From: Bidens hawaiensis
Taxonomy: Eukaryota > Streptophyta > Magnoliopsida > Asterales > Asteraceae
Length of the DNA stretch: 64,000 nt
NCBI GenBank assembly: GCA_021521415.1
Contig: JAIQDT010003841.1
Location: forward strand, 62,001-126,000
Reading direction: 5' to 3'
In this document: positions 33,492 through 43,521 of the stretch, one piece after another
Numbering within the stretch: the stretch's first letter is position 1
How the letters are laid out: each line of letters begins with the position of its first letter
Position numbers and translations under genes: made by a program
The notes under the pieces: model-generated
What the model was told of the DNA's origin: nothing
The model's database searches: none
What the model saw: only the letters and a program-made list of their open reading frames with translations

Positions 33492-34835
33492 TTAAGAAAC
33501 ATTGTTGGCACGCTGCGCACGCATCGCAGTCCAACTATTAAATATTTCATTAGCAAGAAGGTCTCTACAATCGGTCCATTCTTGTGAGGGCTCGATCATA
33601 GAAATAACATTGTCATGGTCATTTGCAGGTTGTGTGTGATTTACTGGGATTTCGTTATCAAGAGGGTCTTCACTCATTGTTGTTCGTATGAAATTGTGCA
33701 ATAAACAACAAGCAATGATGATACGTGGTATGGACTCTATGGGATGATATGAGTTATCGCCCATCTATCTTTAATCATTCCGAAACATCTTTCTATAACA
33801 TTCCTGGCCGATGAATGTCTCATATTAAAGAACTCCTTAGCATTCGTAGGCGGACGAGACCAATCGTTAAGATGATAACGTTGACCTCGATATGGAGTTA
33901 AAAATCCTTCACCATTTGTATAACCGGCATCACAAAGGTAGTATGTTCCTACAATTAACCATAAACTCTATGTTAATTATCATACTTAAATCTATGTATA
34001 TTCTTTGAAAATTGTCTATCACATACCCGGGGTTATTTTAAGACCATTGGGTCTACTGATTGCATCACGCAAAACTCTACTATCAGCTGCAGAACCCTCC
34101 CATCCCGCTAAGACATACGTAAATAAAAGGTCTCTCGTACATACTCCGAGTACGTTAGTACAAATCTGCCCTTTTCTTGTCCTATAAGGTTTTCTATCAA
34201 TAGCAGGGACTTTAACTTTAATGTATGTTCCATATAATGCTCCTAAGCAACCCTGAGTTAAAAGAAAACATTACTTACTAATTTATGTTAGCAAAAAATA
34301 TCTTTAATAAAAAATGTGTTTGACTAACCTTAAACCATTTCCATCTTTCATCAGTTTCATTATCTGGCACTGGCACGGGTGACTTGTAGAGTTCTTTGTG
34401 TAATCGACATATAGCATTTAAGACTAACTTGAAATACCGACTTACAGTTTCCCCGGACCGATGAAATCTGTTGACTAGTATCCTATTATTTGCATTATGA
34501 GCAAGAGTATGTAAAAACATAGCAACTTGCTCATCGACTAGCATGTTTTTACTATTCTTTAGTCCCCCTCTAGTTTCTAGCATATCACAAAGTGTTGTAA
34601 ATGCATGTATATTCATTCTTATGTTAACAACACTCGTAACATCACTTTCATAAACCATCCTCACCATGTTTTCACGCCTATTATGGTAACTCATTAAATA
34701 TTTTGTACGTAAAGTCTTTGACTCAATCGACCGACGCAAATGATAAGTACACAACATCCACCAACGAATCGTAACATAAATGACATAAAATACACCTATG
34801 GCAACTATTCTTTGTCTGGAAGGTGATTTTGCCAT
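33492..34835 (-). pseudogene. Harbinger transposase (HARBI1-like), inactivated
   Basis: DDE-type nuclease of the element. Exon 1 runs from 34835 (MAKSPSRQ) through the helix-turn-helix-like part (FHRSGETVSRYF) to a donor TTTAAG|GTTAGT. Exon 2 begins after CTCAG near 34253, and exon 3 after TTGTAG near 33950. The first catalytic Asp, expected in GALDGT-type sequence, is Tyr here (GALYGTYI). The second Asp (GSAADSR) and Glu (NVIERCFG) remain. A frameshift near 33762 separates MIKDRWA from the continuing ESIPRIIIACCLLHNF block. Two independent lesions make it non-functional. The downstream frame ends at 33492. Confidence 0.8.
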
Positions 34836-34949
34836 CTACACATAAAAATATAAGAAAATTCAAGAAAAACAAATAACTTTATTCACTGACTTGCTGAATG
34901 TTTTTTGTTTTCAAAAGGTCACCCCTTTTAATAGAGGAGTATTAAATAC

Positions 34950-35249
34950 TTGCATATTTTGTAGGGACAATATATGTGAATGCTCATGTGACATTATTAT
35001 GTTAGATTTCATGCTATACTTGCATATTTTGTAGGGACAATAAGAATTTTAGATGCAAATGAAAGAGATGAAATAAGGAGAACATATTGGCTACCGTACC
35101 AATCACGTGAACTTAACTTTCCAAAAAGAAAGATAGGGGATAAAAACTGACGTATCATGCATATTTTTATCATCATTTTGTTTGTTTGACCTATTTTTAA
35201 CCGTTTAGTTTTATGCCCACCATACAAAATATTCCTGTATCCGCCACTG
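34950..35249 (+). mobile_element. hAT fragment nested in the Harbinger element
   Basis: A + strand open stretch at 35038-35150 reads as ANERDEIRRTYW and then NFPKRKIGDK, which resembles the TTF-type zinc-finger region of plant hAT (ZMYM1-like) proteins. The right end, ATTCCTGTATCCGCCACTG (to 35249), matches the right terminus of the hAT element at 3876. The left terminus is missing. A 26-bp string (ACTTGCATATTTTGTAGGGA...) is repeated at 34948 and 35019. Confidence 0.6.
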
Positions 35250-36114
35250 CGTGTGGTCAATTACATATGATAGTTTTTAATACCAAAAAAAAAACTGATA
35301 AATTTGAAAACTATAGAGCTCCTATAAAGGTGAAAGATATAGATAGTTATCTGTAAACACCAATAGTATAAAGTGGATCAAGATGGCATCTATAGCAATT
35401 AAGCCTATGTTTGTGTAAGTAACATAAACATCAGTAGCTTGAGGCAGTCAGTCAAAAACGGAGTCAAGCTACAAGGTTAGGTTTAAACTAGTAAATTATA
35501 AGCAAGATATTTTGATTGATGCTGTTTAATCCAGCAGTAACATAAATCTTCTAGGTTAGGTTAAGAAGTTAGTTGATCCAGCAGCAGCGTTAGCCTAATT
35601 GCAATTACACATACATATAATATAACAAATCATCACTTTGACATCAGATCTTGGCTAAATTAACAGTTGTGAGCAATTAATCGTGAAATTAGGGCAAAAT
35701 TAAATAAAATTAAAATTAATAATTACCTGTTGTTGTCTGGCGACTTGTTCTCGAAGCTTTGTTGCCTGTTTCCTGATGGCTTCCATTCACCGGAAAAACA
35801 AACTGATGGCTTCCATTCACTGGAAAAACAAGCTTTGTTGCTTGTTTCCTGTTTCCTGATGGCTTCATGTTGTTGTCCCCCGCTGTGTTCCCGAGTTCTA
35901 TACACGGAGAGAAAAGAAAGAGTTTGAAAGGAAAAGGAGGAAAATGGGAGAAATGAAACCCTAGAAATCCATTTCTCCGCTTTTTGTAGAGAAACAAAAT
36001 CAGAGAAATGGAAATGGTTTATTTCCATTTCTCACCTCTTTCTTTCATAAACAAACAAGAGAATTCTTTCCAATTTCATTTCTCACCCCTCAATTCCCTC
36101 TACCAAACACCCCC

Positions 36115-36275
36115 TTGGGATTCCTTATTTGACCTCATTATAACTTTTTGTCATAAGTTAAATAAGTCACTAAACTTATCCTCTCACAACATAAGCAATC
36201 TCAAAAAACTTATTTAACTTTTCAAAAAGTTAATAAGTTAGAAGTTGGTGAAGATAAGCAATCCCAAACACCCTC
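36115..36275. mobile_element. Harbinger-type MITE fragment
   Basis: The right terminus, reverse-complemented, is GAGGGTGTTTGGGATTGC. The left side at 36115 reads TTGGGATTCC as if its first bases were replaced by the larger element. A TAA follows at 36276-36278, matching TAA at 31971-31973. Confidence 0.55.
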
Positions 36276-36950
36276 TAAAAGCTCCTTATAAGTGCACAGT
36301 ACTGTACTTGTTTCTTTTTGTGTTATTTAGACCTATCTCAACAGAATAGCTAATGGATTATCTTTGTTAGTTTGTTTAATAGCTAGATATTTCTTATACC
36401 TTATAGCATGGCTCCAATTTTCTAGTTCTTTTTTTGCATCTTGATATGAAGAGTGTGTGAAAATGTAGACATGTTGCTTTGTACTATATGTGTTCTAAAC
36501 TTTTATCCTTTGTAGTTGCCATGCTGTTTAGATCTAATAACAAAAATGGTGTCAAAAAAATTGTTGAGTTAAGAGTTGCTCTTGAAGGTAATCTCCCGGA
36601 CTCATCTTTTACTGGAAAATTTGTAACCAAAAAGGTATTCAAATATATAACCTCATATATCTTTTGGGTACAGTGCCCGCGCGCCTTGCTATTACATAGA
36701 TCTCTTTCTGGCCAGTTTTCTGGAAGTACTCATGATCCAGAGTTACTTGGTCCTCAACTTAATTGTATTGTTAACTAGTTTAACAAATTGGATAACTTTT
36801 AGATAAAATCATAGTAATTTTAGATTTAGTGATAGACACATTTGAGGGGCTATATTACTATTTTCAATATTTAAACTAAAGTAAACTGTCTTTTACATAT
36901 GTGAGTAATTAAGGATTAATTGACAGGTAATATACTAATTATCAATCTAT
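36276..36950. other. 3' flank remnant and unassigned open frame
   Basis: 36276-36460 continues the duplicated 3' flank (GCTCCTTATAAGTGCAC). A frame at 36479-36778 includes GVKKIVELRVALEGNLPDSS and FTGKFVTKK, ending near an AAG|GTATTC donor-like site, so 36520-36633 may be an old exon. I do not recognise it. Confidence 0.35.
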
Positions 36951-37102
36951 GCCAGCACTTCACTTTTGTCCGTCGCCAATATTTGTATGTTCGATTAGTT
37001 TAAAACAAACGATATTTCCCATTCACTCAGACCCTATAAAAATCAGCCTTTGAGTTTCAATTTTCATCCCAGTCTAAAAAAACCACTCTCTCGATTAAAA
37101 GA
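36950..37102 (+). promoter_or_regulatory. Promoter of the 37103 gene
   Basis: The block GCCAGCACTT...TTTTGTCCGTCGCCAATATTTGTATGTTCGAT (36951-37000) is almost unchanged at 45607-45655, upstream of the 45741 copy, while the sequence between and around is more diverged. A TATA box (CTATAAAAA) lies at 37034-37042, about 65 bp before the ATG. The leader contains CCACTCTCTCGATTAAAAG. Confidence 0.6.
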
Positions 37103-37615
37103 ATGACTGATCACTCCATCACTGATATTGATGTTCCTGTTCCCGTAGCTGAACAAGTTATGAACATCCGCAGCATACAACCTTCAAGAGCAGTCTATAA
37201 TATGTTCCTGACCACTGCGTTTGTGTACCAACGTCTGAGCTACATCTTATATCAAGCAGCAATAGCTATACCCGGTGGTCTGGCTGCCCTTGGCCGCCAC
37301 TGGGCACGCTATTACCCACGATTAGCGTTTGGGGAACAAGGTGTCATCTTGCCTGCGTCAACACTCACCTTTATGATCAATACGCTCCTTGCTTTTATTG
37401 AAATCAAGTCGCAAGGGCAAGATGGATTCCCTTCCCATCCACGCCCTTTGCCCGTCACATGTCTCATCGTATACGGTCTGGCTTCTGCTGCTGAACTTGT
37501 TTTCTTTGCTGGAGGTCTTGATGCCACTTCGGTTTATGTCATTATCGCTCGCTTCGGAAGAATTTGTTGTTTGTGTGTTTTGGTGGCATCTTTGTTGTCC
37601 GTGTTCTATTTTTAA
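37103..37615 (+). CDS. Small multi-pass membrane protein, type I (tandem family)
   Basis: Intact 170-residue single-exon gene, the fullest type I copy. N-terminus 1-30 is acidic (TDIDVPVPVAEQVM). A hydrophobic helix lies at about 32-57 (MFLTTAFVYQRLSYILY). A basic/aromatic loop follows (ALGRHWARYYPRLAFGEQG, 62-80). Membrane segments lie at about 85-101 (STLTFMINTLLAFIEI), 117-137 and 143-170. The type I block is GQDGFPSHPRP (105-115). Conserved features shared with all copies are STL.F.I before EIKSQ, GLASAAEL, and IAR(F/W)GRI before the hydrophobic C-terminus. Function unknown. Its downstream region was later enlarged by two MITEs and a copia element. Confidence 0.75.
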   Translation: MTDHSITDIDVPVPVAEQVMNIRSIQPSRAVYNMFLTTAFVYQRLSYILYQAAIAIPGGLAALGRHWARYYPRLAFGEQGVILPASTLTFMINTLLAFIEIKSQGQDGFPSHPRPLPVTCLIVYGLASAAELVFFAGGLDATSVYVIIARFGRICCLCVLVASLLSVFYF

Positions 37616-37811
37616 CACATCATTTTACGTTGCAAAGTATCTCGCTGGCCTGTTCTGGGTAATAAATAATGTATTGAAACCATGTAAAATAAGTTCTAAA
37701 CATATGCAATAAGTTCTAAACCATGTAAAATAAGTTCTAAACATATGTAAAACCCTTAATAATTACACTATTGTATTAGAATTAGAGGAAAGTACCAACC
37801 TTACATGAAAG
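37616..37811. other. 3' flank of the 37103 gene
   Basis: Contains two or three copies of the phrase AAGTTCTAAACATATG / ACCATGTAAAATAAG (37675-37750), a short tandem repeat. AAGTTCTAAACATATGTAA also occurs after the 45741 copy, at about 46190. Confidence 0.55.
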
Positions 37812-38429
37812 TAGGGTTGTTCAAACTGCTCGTTGTTCCCCGCTCGTTCTTCGCTCGCTCGAAAATTACACAAAAAATGCTTGTTCGATTTCGGCTCGGT
37901 TTGGATGTGAGTTGTTCGGCTCAGTTCGGTTTAAAAACAATCCAAGCACGAGCAAAGTCTCGCTCGGTTTCGTTTGGTTTGTGTTGCTCGAATTATTTTT
38001 TATTGATTAGTTTTATATATAAACTTTATGCGTATATATATAAGTATACTATTTTTTGAAAGTTTTTAAAATTTCTCTCTTTTGTGTTGAATTCAGAGTT
38101 CAAATTTAAACCTTAGACGCTCGTTTTATATATGTTTTGTTGTTAATTTTGAGGTTAATTTATATATTTCAAAGTTGGGAGTTTACACAATTTAGAATTG
38201 AAAGTCTTGAATTAATGATATTTTGAAGCTTTAGAAAATTAAAATTGGAAACTTTGTACGAAATCAAGCGAAACCAAGCCGAACCAAGCCGATCGTTTTC
38301 AAATTAAACCAAGTTCAAGCATAAAGATATCTCTCGTTTCTTTAAATTCAATCTGCTCGGTTCGGCTCTCTTTCAAACCAAACTAAGTATGAGCATTTTC
38401 GCGTTCGGTTCGGTTCGTGAACAGCCCTA
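37812..38429. mobile_element. MITE / foldback element, 8-bp duplication
   Basis: Terminal inverted repeats TAGGGTTGTTCA and TAGGGCTGTTCA, and a perfect 8-bp duplication CATGAAAG (37804-37811, 38430-38437). The interior is dense in GCTCG, TTCGGTT and AACC(A/G)AG words on both strands near the ends. Non-coding. The 8-bp duplication suits hAT. Superfamily not certain. Confidence 0.8.
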
Positions 38430-38628
38430 CATGAAAGCCATTGTTCCCGAACTATTTATTAACAAAGGAAAATTATATATAGACATGTTTCGAGGCATAG
38501 TTAACGTTCATCACTATCGTATTTATTGGGTACTATGTTAGCCATATAATTGTTAATAAAGTTTTTAATAAAAGTTTAGATCGTCAATTATGTAATTTAT
38601 GTATAGTTAACTTGGTGTGAAAATTATA

Positions 38629-38884
38629 CTCCCTCCGTCCCATTATAAGTGTCATAGTTTGATTTTTCTAGTATTTCTTGTTTAACTTTGACCGATAATA
38701 TTTTTTGTTTGTGTTATATAATACTTGATGTAAAATATATGAATGGATTGAGTTTTAAACGTATTTTACATTGTTATAATTTTCATCAAGTATTATATGA
38801 CACGAACAAAAATATTTACGGTCAACGTTGCAAAAGAAAAACTTGAAAATTCAAACTAGGACACTTATAATGGGACGGAGGGAG
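38629..38884. mobile_element. Stowaway-type MITE (Tc1/Mariner)
   Basis: 256 bp, with ends CTCCCTCCGTCCCATTATAA and its inverted copy and TA duplications at 38627-38628 and 38885-38886. The terminal repeat sequence is the familiar plant Stowaway terminus, and the inside is AT-rich and foldable. Confidence 0.92.
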
Positions 38885-39227
38885 TATTATTTAGGAGTCT
38901 ATGGGGTTGGACAAACGCTTTCTAATTAATAAAGGTTTATTGTTCTAAATTCTTCTTGTTTTTTTTATTTTGATCCTATGAAATTGAATACCTGTTCAAC
39001 ATGCTAGAGTTTGATTTAACACAGAATATACAAAGTTTATAATCAATGCCTTACCCACCTTAATTAGTCGGAGTTTCGTTGTATTTCAGGTCTACTATCC
39101 TAGAACCCAATCTATGTGCTCGGATTAGTTTTCCGGGCCGTGCGTACAAAATATCAAGCCAACTACACATGACATCGCGGGCTTGAGGAATGCAATCAGA
39201 AAATGAATGGGAGATCATGAACAACAC
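38885..39227. other. Continuation of the duplicated 3' flank
   Basis: Short intergenic stretch between MITE and copia element, no gene seen. Confidence 0.4.
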
Positions 39228-39403
39228 TGTAAAGAAGATGGTTGTAGTGAAAGTAATGTTTATTACTTGAATGTGTGAATAATACAAAGACAACTACATC
39301 TATTTATACACAAACAAACCCTAGCTTTCAACCCATAAAAGGCCCATGGGCTTTAACCAACTACATGGGCTAAAACCCTAATTATAACTAAATACAACTA
39401 ACA
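39228..39403 (-). repeat. 3' LTR of the young copia element
   Basis: 176 bp. Differs from the 5' LTR at about two positions (ACTTGAATG versus ACTTGGATG, and ATTTATAC versus ATTCATAC). TATAAATAG on the minus strand near 39297-39305 is the likely TATA box, and it is altered to a weaker form in the 5' LTR. Confidence 0.9.
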
Positions 39404-39410
39404 CTCCTCC

Positions 39411-42400
39411 TCAAGTTGGAGCATAGATGTTAATCATGCCCAACTTGTTACAAATAAAATCTATCTGAGCTTTCCGGAGCGGTTTAGTTAGAATGTTTGC
39501 TAGCTGAAAATTTGTCTTCACATGAACTGGTTGAATGGATGGAGGATCAGTTTGTGTGCCTACTACTCGATCTCTGATAAGGTGGCAGTCGACCTCAATA
39601 TGTTTTGTCCTCTCATGAAATACTTGATTCTTGGCTATGTGAATGGCTGATTGACTATCACAGTATAACCGCATCAAGTCATTAGAAACAACCCCGAATT
39701 CTATGAGAAGACGACGTACCCATGTCATCTCTGATGTTACATCTGCCATGGCTCTATACTCCGATTCGGCACTCGACCGGGAAACCGTGTGTTGCTTCTT
39801 ACTCTTCCATGATACAAGATTTCCTCCAACAAACACACAATATCCGGTGGTAGATCGTCGAGAAATCGGACAACCTGCATCTGAGAACCCTGATATCCGA
39901 CCATCTCCTTCTTCCGTGAAGGCACCCACACGACAATGACCCTAATCAGAGTATAAAATACCCAAACCAGGTGAGGTTTTAAGATATCTTAAGACACGAA
40001 TGGCAGCATCCCAGTGACCGGTGTATGGCGCAGCCATAAATTTGCTCATAACACTAACAGTAAAGGAGATATCCGGTCGTGTGACGGTTAAATAATTAAG
40101 TTTACCAACCAACCGTCTGTATCGCTCATGATCTTTCATTGGACCTCCTTTCTTTGGGAGGAGTTTCTTTGTAGGAAGCATTGGGGTATCAACAGGTTTA
40201 CAACCCAGTAAGCCACATTCAGTCAACATATCAAGGACATACTTTCGTTGGGAGAGAAGTATTCCTTGTGGAGAACGAGAAACTTCTATGCCAAGGAAAT
40301 ACCTCAATCGACCTAAGTCGCTGACCTGAAACTAAGACTGAAGAAACTGCTTGAGTTCGGTGATCCCGACCTCGTCATCACCTGTGATTATAATGTCATC
40401 CACATAAACAACTACGATAATCCTCTTTCCTTTCTGGTGTCTAAAGAAGACAGAGTGATCGTAGGCACTCCGAGTCATCCCAAATTGTCCCATAACACTA
40501 GAGAATCGACCAAACCATGCCCTGGGAGACTGTTTAAGACCATATAGAGAACGACGTAGTCTGCAAACTTTCGAGGCCTCCTCCTCAACAACGAACCCTG
40601 GTGGCTGCTCTATATATACCTCCTCCTCAAGAACACCATTAAGAAAGGCGTTCTTGACATCAAGCTGGTGGAGCGGCCAATGATTAATGGCAGCAAGAGC
40701 AATACAAATACGGACAGATGGCATTTTAGCAACTGGCGAGAAGGTTTCATCATAATCAATGCCATATGCCTGAGAATACCCTTTTGCGACCAACCGAGCC
40801 TTCAAGCGGTGTAAGGAGCCATCCGGGTGTAGTTTAACCGTAAACACCCAACGACAACCAACAATACGCTTCCCTTTAGGAAGTGTTTCAAGATCCCATG
40901 TATGATTGGACTTTAGAGCCCCAATTTCGTCTTCCATAGCCTTTCGCCATCCTGGGTGAGTGAGAGCGCTCGTCACATTTTTGGGAATCGGGTAGGAATC
41001 AAGAGTAGTGGTGTACGCATGAGATTCAGGAGATAGGTGGGTGTAGGCAACATAGTCCTGAATTGGGTAACGAGTGCATTTCCTGGGTTCTTTGCGAAAA
41101 GAAATAGGTATATCGGGTAGTGGTGCACCAGGAGGATCATAAACGGGTGTATCAGGGGTAGCTTCTGGTAAAGGTGTCGGATCGGGTAAGGATGTATCAG
41201 TGAGAGGTGTAGATTGTTCGGATGCAGACGGAGAATCTGAGGGTATTTCGGGGTTGTGGCCTGAATGTGAATCAAGTGTCTCTGATATTTGACCCTTACC
41301 TCGCCTAGCATATGTGAAAAGCAGTGGCGGAGGTTCTGTCGGTGGGTCAGAATCAGCAGAGATTGGATCGGTAGAGGGAATCGACACAGGAATGGTGGGG
41401 AGGAAGGGAGATGTGGGTATATCGAGGTCGGGAAACGGGTCAGAAACAAGAATGGAACACTCGGGAAAGTAAGGAAACTCGTGAAAAGTGACATCGGCAC
41501 TAGTAAAGTATCGGTGAAGTGATGGGCTATAGCATCGATACCCTTTTTGAACCCGTGAGTAACCAAGAAAGACACAAGGAATGGCTCGGGGATCAAGTTT
41601 GATGGTTTTCGGATGATGGTCATGAACATAGGCGACGCAACCAAATACTTTAGGTGCGAGAGGAAATGGATCATCGTTGGGAAATACTACAGAAAACGGT
41701 GTTTTACCATGAAGAACGGTTGAGGGCATGCGGTTAATCAGATATGTGACAGTGAGAACGGCATCTCCCCAAAAACGATGAGGAACACGTGATTGGATCA
41801 TGATTGTGCGAGCAACATCCAATGTGTGACGATTTTTGCGTTCGGATACACCATTTTGTTGAGATGTATAAGCACACGATGATTCATGAATAATGCCGTT
41901 GGTTTTTAAGTATGAAGAAAAGTCGGTGGAAAAATATTCTTTAGCATTATCAGATCGTAAAGTTTTAATGGTGGTGTTAAATTGGTTTTGAACATAAGCA
42001 TTAAATTCTCGAAATATGGAAAATACCTCACTACAAGATTTCAACAAATAAACCCAAGTAGTGCGAGAATAGTCATCAATAAAGGTAATAAAATATTCAA
42101 AACCCAACGTAGATTTGATAGGGCAAGGACCCCATACATCAGAATGCAACAGTTCAAAACAAGAACTGACTCGATTGGGCACCCTAGGGGGATAGGGACG
42201 TCTGGTATGTTTACCAAGTTGACACGACTCACAATGAAAATTAAAAGACGAAAGTGGTAAATCTGGTCGCATTTGCCTCAGAACCGCTGTAGAGGGATGA
42301 CCTAACCGACAGTGAGCCTCCCTGACAGCGGAATCACATAAGTTTGCTACAGGATGCGAAAACGGGGATATACGATAGAGACCTCCAGATTCAAAACCAG

Positions 42401-42716
42401 TACCAATTACCCGGTTTGTTCCTAGTTCATGAAAAACGCAGTGAGTTGGGTAAAAGGTCACAGAACAGTTGTTTTTTTGGTAATCTGACTCACTGAACAA
42501 AGACTGGTAGGAAATTTAGGAACAAATAGGATAGAAGACAGTTTTAGGTTTTCCGAGTTACTGATGGATCCTATGCCGAGAACGGGACATGAAGATCAAT
42601 CGGCAAGACGTACCGGTGCATGGGAAACATTTTGAAGACTAGAAAAAATACCCCGATTCCCAGTCATGTGATGTGTGGCTCCAGAATCAATCACCCATGA
42701 TAAGTCAAGGCTAGAA
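39411..42716 (-). pseudogene. Copia pol (protease, integrase, RT, RNase H) with nonsense codons
   Basis: Read from right to left: protease active site (DSGATHHMTG) near 42660-42690, then a TGA near 42600. Integrase starts with the zinc-binding region (HCRLGHPS...CESCQLGK, about 42320-42210). Its catalytic Asp are in HSDVWGP and LRSDNAKE, and its Glu in NGVSERKNR. RT follows (KARLVAKGY, then VYVDDIIITG near 40400), and RNase H has (SDAGCP, then SAESEYRA, then YCDSQSAI). Two TAG codons interrupt an otherwise in-phase frame, at 40329-40331 (after QFLQS) and 39939-39941 (after ILYSD). The frame ends at 39411. Only a handful of point lesions, in line with the young LTRs. Confidence 0.85.
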
Positions 42717-42839
42717 GGTTTACCTGAATGTGCCGAGCTGGTTTGAGGATGAGGCAACTGGGAGGTAAGAAACCGTTGAATAAGATCATGCTCCTCATAG
42801 TAAATGTATACATGTATTTATTTTCGCCCATAGTGATAC

Positions 42840-43200
42840 ACGAAACTGAAAATTGACTGTGAACAGTAACAAGTGCGGGTGGAGGGCGGGAACAGATTCC
42901 AGCGTAAACAGTTACTCGTCGTGAACAGTAAATCCCGGCAGCGAACAGTAATTCCGGCAGCGAACAGTAACTTTCCGGCAGTGAACAGAAATTCCGGCAA
43001 ACGAACAGTGACTTCCGGCAGTGAACAGTGACTTCCGGCGTGAACAGTAATTTCCGGCAAGAACAATGATTTCCGGCGTGAACAGTAATTCCGGCGATTA
43101 ACAGTACTCCGGTGAACAGTGATTCCGGCGTGAACAGTATTCCGATGAATAGTGATTCCGCGCGTGAACAGTGCTCGTCGGTGAACAGTACTTTCACTAA
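42840..43200. repeat. GAACAGT(A/G)ATTCCGGC minisatellite in place of gag
   Basis: About 18 variable units of 15-22 bp, each starting (G/T)AACAGT and mostly ending TTCCGGC, between the leader and the protease region of the copia element. On the element's coding strand the units read GCCGGAAT..ACTGTTC. The minus-strand open frame across it (42691-43197) is a repetitive chance product (repeated LLFTAG / VTVH-type blocks). Confidence 0.9.
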
Positions 43201-43340
43201 AAAAAAGATTTCGTGACAGGACAGAACAACAAGGCAGGAGCTTGTTTCAAATCTGAAGGCTGCTGGTGACGGCTGGTCAGACTCGGGTTCGGGTCAGATC
43301 GCGGCTAGGGTTTGGATTGAGAATCGTAGCTCTGATACCA

Positions 43341-43516
43341 TGTAAAGAAGATGGTTGTAGTGAAAGTAATGTTTATTACTTGGATGTGTGAATAATACAA
43401 AGACAACTACATCTATTCATACACAAACAAACCCTAGCTTTCAACCCATAAAAGGCCCATGGGCTTTAACCAACTACATGGGCTAAAACCCTAATTATAA
43501 CTAAATACAACTAACA
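43341..43516 (-). repeat. 5' LTR of the young copia element
   Basis: 176 bp, partner of 39228-39403. The TATA box is TATGAATAG here against TATAAATAG in the other copy. Confidence 0.9.
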
Positions 43517-43521
43517 AACAC

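Larger units (their letters stand above)
31974..36114 (-). mobile_element. PIF/Harbinger element with transposase and Myb-like genes
   Basis: The left end begins GGGGGTGTGTGGTA. The right end, reverse-complemented, begins GGGGGTGTTTGGTA, both followed by an AGAGGGAATT/AGAGAATGG stretch and purine-rich subterminal repeats. It encodes the two-protein set of this superfamily, both on the minus strand. It is fused on the right to a smaller Harbinger-type fragment (36115-36275). A TAA duplication flanks the pair at 31971-31973 and 36276-36278. Both genes carry inactivating changes, so the copy is not autonomous now. Confidence 0.8.
39228..43516 (-). mobile_element. Young Ty1/copia element lacking gag, minus strand
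   Basis: Complete pair of 176-bp LTRs (39228-39403 and 43341-43516) differing at two positions, and a perfect 5-bp duplication AACAC (39223-39227, 43517-43521). The primer-binding site (complement of TGGTATCAGAGC, 43329-43340) abuts the 5' LTR, and the polypurine tract (complement CTCCTCCTCAA, 39404-39414) abuts the 3' LTR. Pol covers protease to RNase H. The gag coding region is absent, and its place is taken by a minisatellite. Recent insertion, probably mobilised by proteins from another copy. Confidence 0.92.

Noticed and set aside
36479..36778. 99-codon frame as an independent gene
   Set aside because: No recognised domain and no promoter. A donor-like site inside suggests an old exon at most, so it is only noted.
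42691..43197. 168-codon minus-strand frame
   Set aside because: It is the translation of the GAACAGT minisatellite, with repetitive peptide and no gag features.
42840..43200. Regular short repeats with variable spacing resembling a CRISPR array
   Set aside because: Units are 15-22 bp, degenerate, without unique spacers of constant length, and lie inside a plant retrotransposon. It is a minisatellite.
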